A program made the translations under genes and the position numbers. DNA of 64,000 bases from Protonemura montana (Eukaryota > Arthropoda > Insecta > Plecoptera > Nemouridae). The DNA lies in assembly GCA_947568835.1 (NCBI GenBank), contig OX387604.1:5126001-5190000 (forward strand), given 5' to 3'. This document shows positions 59,466 through 64,000 of the stretch, piece by piece. Numbering within the stretch: the stretch's first letter is position 1; each line of letters begins with the position of its first letter. The notes under the pieces are model-generated. The model was not told where the DNA came from and did not search any database. It saw only the letters and a list, made by a program, of their open reading frames with translations.

Positions 59466-60646
59466 GTAAGCGTGCGAGGGCCCCCTCCCCTTTGTAACAC
59501 AATGCAGACAAGAGCCTTGCCCACAACCTGAACTCACTGCCCTGCTCAATCACTCCGAGCAAATCCCTCACAAAGAATGTAAACCAGGCCCAGTGAGCTG
59601 TTGACCATTTGTTTTGTTCCTAAACTGACCAGGATCTCCCACTCTGTGGATTTTGCGTGTACAATTATTATTCGAGAATACGCTCATCCACTATTTGTTT
59701 ATCAAATATATTGCAGCCCATTAGGCGACCAATTCTAGATTTGTAAAATAAGATACCCTAATTTGACGAGCCTTTGCCAATGTGCTCTCACAATTTATTA
59801 TTTAAATACGTAATAGGTATTTCTTGCAATCCGAACGAGACGAGAATAAAAGTGGTCAGATAAGCAATACCAGTTACCTAAGTCTGACCATTCATATTTA
59901 AACCATGCTCTGTGGCTGGCACAGGAAAATCCGTTTTCATGGTTTTTCTGACACCGCCTAATTTTATATCCCTTACATTTGAACACACAATAAGCACACA
60001 CTTAGAATTCGCATGTATTTATGATTTTTTCCTTACAATTCCGATGACCGTTGTTTACGTTTGGTCAAAAAAAAAAAGCATTACTCTTTACTCTAAATTA
60101 AGCAACTCTTTACTGGAATGACAAGAATATAGCAAGTTGCTCTAGCAGGAGATCGGAGCAGCCGGTCATTTCTTTGAATCTTGGACTGCTCGAGCAACTG
60201 CGCAATGCAACAATAGTTAATGATTTCAATCGTTAGCGTCAATGAAATTAAATATGCGTGTAAAACTAACGGTTACCTTTACATGTATTATACAGCGTAG
60301 TGTGTAACTGAATTCAATTCTATGTGAACATGCAAATTTGCTTTGAAGACGAAGACAGTCTGAAGCAAAATGACATAGCATGTTCCTTTTTTTCGATGCT
60401 GATTATCCTACTTTCTTTTCTGCGTTTCGCAAATTTTTTCATGCAGTTTTTTCAATTGCCAACTACTAAGTAGTAGGTACAACCATATAGCAGCTAAGCC
60501 ATTTTTTATTCCCATATCTATAACCCAAGATCGATCATGTATCGCTAAACAGATCTTTTAAATAAGCAAAATTCATTACTTGTTAGTACCGACAAAGCAA
60601 ACAAGGCAGATTGCCAGGTATAGTACCTACTTATACGGCATGGTGT

Positions 60647-60682
60647 AGTTCGACCAATGGTTATGGAACCATGGTCGAAACT
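60647..60682. repeat. Imperfect hairpin in a CpG-rich intronic patch
   Basis: AGTTCGACCAATGGTT pairs with AACCATGGTCGAAACT around a 4-nt loop, apart from two single-base bulges. It sits inside a CpG-rich patch (60640-60850) that ends with ACCGGTACC/CCGGCCGG palindromes. Confidence 0.5.
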
Positions 60683-61722
60683 CGCGCGGGGGCGTCCAGT
60701 TATGCCGTACGTTGCCTATTTAGTTTGCCGGTCGTACGGCGCTCGCCTCCCGCTACCATGCACGCTGCCCCATCGGACAATAGCAGCTGCTGACGGCTAG
60801 TCGATCATTGCGACCGGTACCACCTACCGGTACCACCGGCCGGTATCACTTTAATAATGCGTCTATCTTAGATAGCACCAACAAGGTGCTTCTATGAAAG
60901 AGTCTGTTATCACTGCTACTTAAGACCATTCGGTCAAATCTTACAACTGATTCCTCTCAATCAGAAGACAATGTCTTAAACGAAGCACAAATTTGGGCCC
61001 AATTCAAGCACTTGTGTTGGCTTTTAAAAATGTCTCTTATTTTGCTGTTGTGGTCACTGATTTGATAATATAATACTATCTGGCAGTTCTGGCGATTTGT
61101 TGATGAGTTTTAAGTTTTTGATTCGGTTTCAAACCTCCGAATGAATTTGATTTTCTGTGTGCTCGTTCACAGTTCATGCGTCATGGCTTGTCAATGTCAA
61201 AACCGATATAATTCGGCTGATTTTTTAATAATCTGTTGATGCTGGTTTTTATTCACTTGAATCGAACTTGAATACAAAACTACTCGCAGTGAATCCAGCA
61301 ATCTGATGCCTACGCACGTGTTTATAATATTAATTTAATACGCTTATTCATAATATCTTACAACAATTATATGTTTGGAGTTTTCATGCGTATATCGATG
61401 AGATAATACCCATTAATACCTAATAAAAAAACGCAATTAAGCACTCTTAATCCAATGAGGGCCACCTAACAATTTCGCGTTGAAAAATATAAATCGATGT
61501 ACACCTTTTGAAAAGCATCCGTGTTCTACGTGTCGGTACAAATAGTGTTACAGCACCCCATGATAAGCAACCATGCGTTTGAATACACAATAGCATCAAT
61601 AGCAGCATAACCATGCCTGCAGATGCATTTCGTTGCAGTCTAAGACTAGGTTGTACACAAATGCATCGACTCTATCCCTTATTTGAGACGAGACCTATCC
61701 GACGCGTGCGTCGCCTTTGTAG

Positions 61723-61781
61723 TGGGGGTGGGAATGGGGGTGGGGGTTGGAAGGGTGGGGGTTTGGGGGGGGGTGGGGGGG
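61723..61781 (+). repeat. G-rich tract with G-quadruplex potential
   Basis: Nine or so runs of three to nine G are separated by one to four bases on the sense strand of the intron. This meets the usual G3+N1-7 quadruplex pattern several times over. It would be present in the pre-mRNA of the gene. Confidence 0.75.
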
Positions 61782-63144
61782 ACTCGTCGCCACGCTGCTT
61801 CGTAGACGACAGTCAGCTGTTTAGAGCACCACACTAGGGCGCCAAACGTACTCTCGGAGGCACGCGTCTCGCCGTAGTCTCGCCGAAATCCCGTCGAACC
61901 TATGTCGACATCTGTATGATCTATTTAATTGATCTTCCATTTCGATGACGGATATCAGAATTTTTTAACTAAGCATGTTATGATTAGACGGGGATTTTAT
62001 GGTACGCAATCCACGTGAGGCTATTGTTATATAAACAAGCTCAATTCAGATTCCTTGCAATAACGATTTGATTCCATTAGCGACAAGCCCCTTTGGCATC
62101 TTTTCTATTTGAAATTTAATGAGAAGTTGGTGATAGAAAAATGGCGAGGTTTGAAAAATGGTGAGATTTATTTATTTATTGGCAGTCGTTGCCTGTTGAA
62201 ATGGCTGAACACTATTTTAAATTATTTTGACACGCGTTAATTCAAACTGAAACAAAATATAGATTCGTAGTCTGCTTTTAGTCCGTGGTCAATCATAATT
62301 TTGTACGAAGTGATACTATGCGGTCGGCCAGGAAATTGTGACATCACATAGCTGATTGAAGTGAAATTAACCATTTAATACCGGGTAATGGAACAACTTT
62401 AGCAGGTATCTAGATATCAAAGTAAAGAAGCGTTGGTATGTGCAGATTTTTTGTATGAATGGAACTCACTGGATTGAAATGTGAGTCTCTGAAGTAAATG
62501 ACATAGCTGTGGCTCCGTATTGTGTCGAATAGGCCTGCTACACGTTGTGTAACAAGAGATGCAGTAGCAGTGGGACATTGTATTAAACGCTGACTTAGCA
62601 ACGAGTAAAGAGTAAGGAACTTTGCTACGAAGATTATTTTCTCAGGTTATTATTACATGATGATAATATATTAAGAATAAATACTAAATTTTCTGGGTGA
62701 TTTTTTTTTTTGGTTTTCGCATGCGGTCATCACAAAATTTAGTAACTTTCGGAATAATATTAAATGAAAAACTTAATTTCTTAAGCATGCAATAACTGTC
62801 AATCAATACCACCTCAATTTCCTTAACCAATTTCAATTTCATTTTTTATCAATTTCTATTTCCTTTGGTATTGTAATGCAATCTTATTTGTCTGTTTTGT
62901 TTTGGTCTCTTAACACCTATCATACATGGTTTTCATTCATCTGTTGAAATCACTTACATATTTAACACTTAGCATAGAAACAATCAACACTTAATCATCA
63001 GCATAGGTAATAAATGTTTTTGTGATTGTGATAACGTTTCTGTGTGTATTTTTAATATGTCTAATGTTAAACTGTTTTTCTCTCCTTTCTTACTTGCTTA
63101 CCTATCAATGCTGGGATCTCGGTAATGTATAATGTACAACACAG

Positions 63145-63210
63145 CTGTCCCGGTCAAATTCTGCCATTTCTGACCGGACGCTGGAAGAATGCTGGTCAAC
63201 CCTGCAGCGA
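63145..63210 (+). CDS. 66-bp second coding exon, rotund/squeeze-type factor
   Basis: Between the acceptor AACACAG (ending 63144) and the donor CGA followed by GTGAGT (from 63211) there are exactly 22 codons, phase 0 at both ends. They join in frame to the upstream exon. The peptide contains SRSNSAISDRTLEECWS and ends in TLQR. This serine-rich then amphipathic string is what I remember following the KLVNELQ-type helix in insect rotund/squeeze proteins; I could not verify it by search. The RSNSAIS part has the look of a basophilic kinase site, which is inference. The next exon would begin beyond 64000 or in unrecognised sequence to the right. Confidence 0.6.
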
Positions 63211-64000
63211 GTGAGTGCTCTTTCTCTTTTCTATATCGTCTTTACAACACATTTCTTTTGCTAATGTTGCACGCAATCTCTGGCAATTCTGTAAAAATTC
63301 TTATAGACTTCTAAGATAACTGTACCCTTCCCTACAATGATCTTGGAGGAATAACAAAATTGGTACAGATGTCTAATTTCAAGGCCAGTGTGCTTATTGG
63401 ACCGAAAACGTTTCGCCAGGAATGCAATTGAAAATATTATCTTGCGAAGGTGTTATCACCAAAGAAAATCTGAAATCAGAAAACAAGCTTCTTGATATCC
63501 ACTTGTTATCAGATTCAAAACAGCATTAGTAGGTAATTAAATTATGCACTTCCTCATTGAATCTGACATGTCTTGAACTGGTAGGCTTTCAATGCACAAA
63601 TTACTTGGTTTTGAAATGCTACCTGACAAAAACATCAATTTGTTTCTGCACAAGGTTTGGGGTTAAAGGCAGCTTTCACCTTCACCTTCACTTGCAGAGG
63701 GCCATAACCCCCCCCCCCCCCCCCCCCCACCGCCACCATCCTAGCCATTCTAAGTTAGTTTAGTCGTAGGTATAACCTGCATTAGGTTTATAGGTCTAAG
63801 CCGCTTTTCAGTCATTTTTGGGTGTTTACGCCTATATAAGCATCTAATTCATGCCTGTAGTGCAGAAGTTGAATGTGGAATTTTTGCAATCCGATTATGG
63901 CGATGACGAATGCCAAGAAACTAGCGCCATTTATGAAACACCTATAACCAATTTATTATATTTGAACTAAGAAGAAAAAACAACCGTTAGATAGAATAAA
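63211..64000 (+). other. Start of the next intron
   Basis: It begins GTGAGTG. It is AT-rich apart from a run of 21 C at 63708-63728. I see no further exon before the window ends. Confidence 0.5.
63708..63728 (+). repeat. Poly-C run of 21
   Basis: Twenty-one uninterrupted C in the intron, followed by ACCGCCACC. Confidence 0.9.

Larger units (their letters stand above)
59466..63144 (+). other. Intron (3,679 bp) of the rotund/squeeze-like gene
   Basis: It starts GTAAGC and ends ACAACACAG. A pyrimidine-rich tract lies at about 63075-63105, and no AG intervenes between it and the final CAG, which supports the acceptor. The intron holds a CpG-rich patch with a hairpin (60590-60860), a G-rich tract (61723-61781) and AT-rich filler. 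Reading through the donor would add 21 residues and a stop at 59529-59531. Confidence 0.6.

Noticed and set aside
59216-59524. 102-codon minus-strand frame opposite the coding exon
   Set aside because: It is a shadow of the + strand coding exon, where splice sites and peptide features support the + strand.

Overview
This window looks like nuclear DNA of an arthropod, most likely an insect. It is AT-rich and gene-poor. It carries a block of TTAGG-type pentamers, the arthropod telomere motif, and many unrelated tandem arrays. It has no bacterial-style operons, and coding sequence appears as short exons with GT/AG splice sites. The species cannot be named from what is visible.

Only one protein-coding gene can be supported. 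It lies at the right end on the + strand. A first recognised coding exon ends at a clean donor at 59465/59466 (most likely start codon at 59247). It is followed by a 3,679-bp intron and a 66-bp exon at 63145-63210. Both junctions are phase 0 and the reading frame continues across them. The peptide begins MNPDFWHQ, has a low-complexity P/Q/S/T linker, then SKMMTDKLVNDLQ, and continues with SRSNSAISDRTLEECWS. From memory this fits the N-terminus of the rotund/squeeze (LIN-29, ZNF362/ZNF384-like) C2H2 zinc-finger transcription factors. The zinc-finger exons would lie beyond position 64000. I could not search a database, so the family call is moderate.

The 59 kb upstream is best read as intergenic or regulatory DNA, or as long 5' introns of that gene. 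Four patches look like possible promoters or noncoding leader exons: about 16.3-16.6 kb, 34.7-36.0 kb, 37.5-38.1 kb (TATA box plus A-rich leader plus donor) and 56.6-58.9 kb (CpG-rich, next to the coding exon). None is proven.

The rest is dominated by repeats. Left part (0-10 kb): a perfect 19-bp-stem hairpin, the TTAGG block (2.9-3.2 kb), a 49-bp minisatellite with an internal inverted repeat (4.05-5.42 kb), and a possible SINE fragment. Middle (23-46 kb): a 43-bp array (28.3-28.9 kb), a heptamer array (33.1-33.8 kb), 20-bp and 13-bp repeats near 36.3 kb, a 41-bp array (39.6-40.5 kb), a decayed ~59-bp array (41.6-41.9 kb), a foldback element (44.5-44.6 kb) and a 12-bp array (44.9-45.6 kb). 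Right part (46-58 kb): a ~20-bp array, ACCT and TTGCC microsatellites, CpG-rich 14-mers, and a dispersed repeat pair at 46.3 and 50.1 kb. Unusually long poly-G/poly-C runs of 15-23 bases occur five times. Most long open frames in the window are by-products of these repeats and are not reported as genes.
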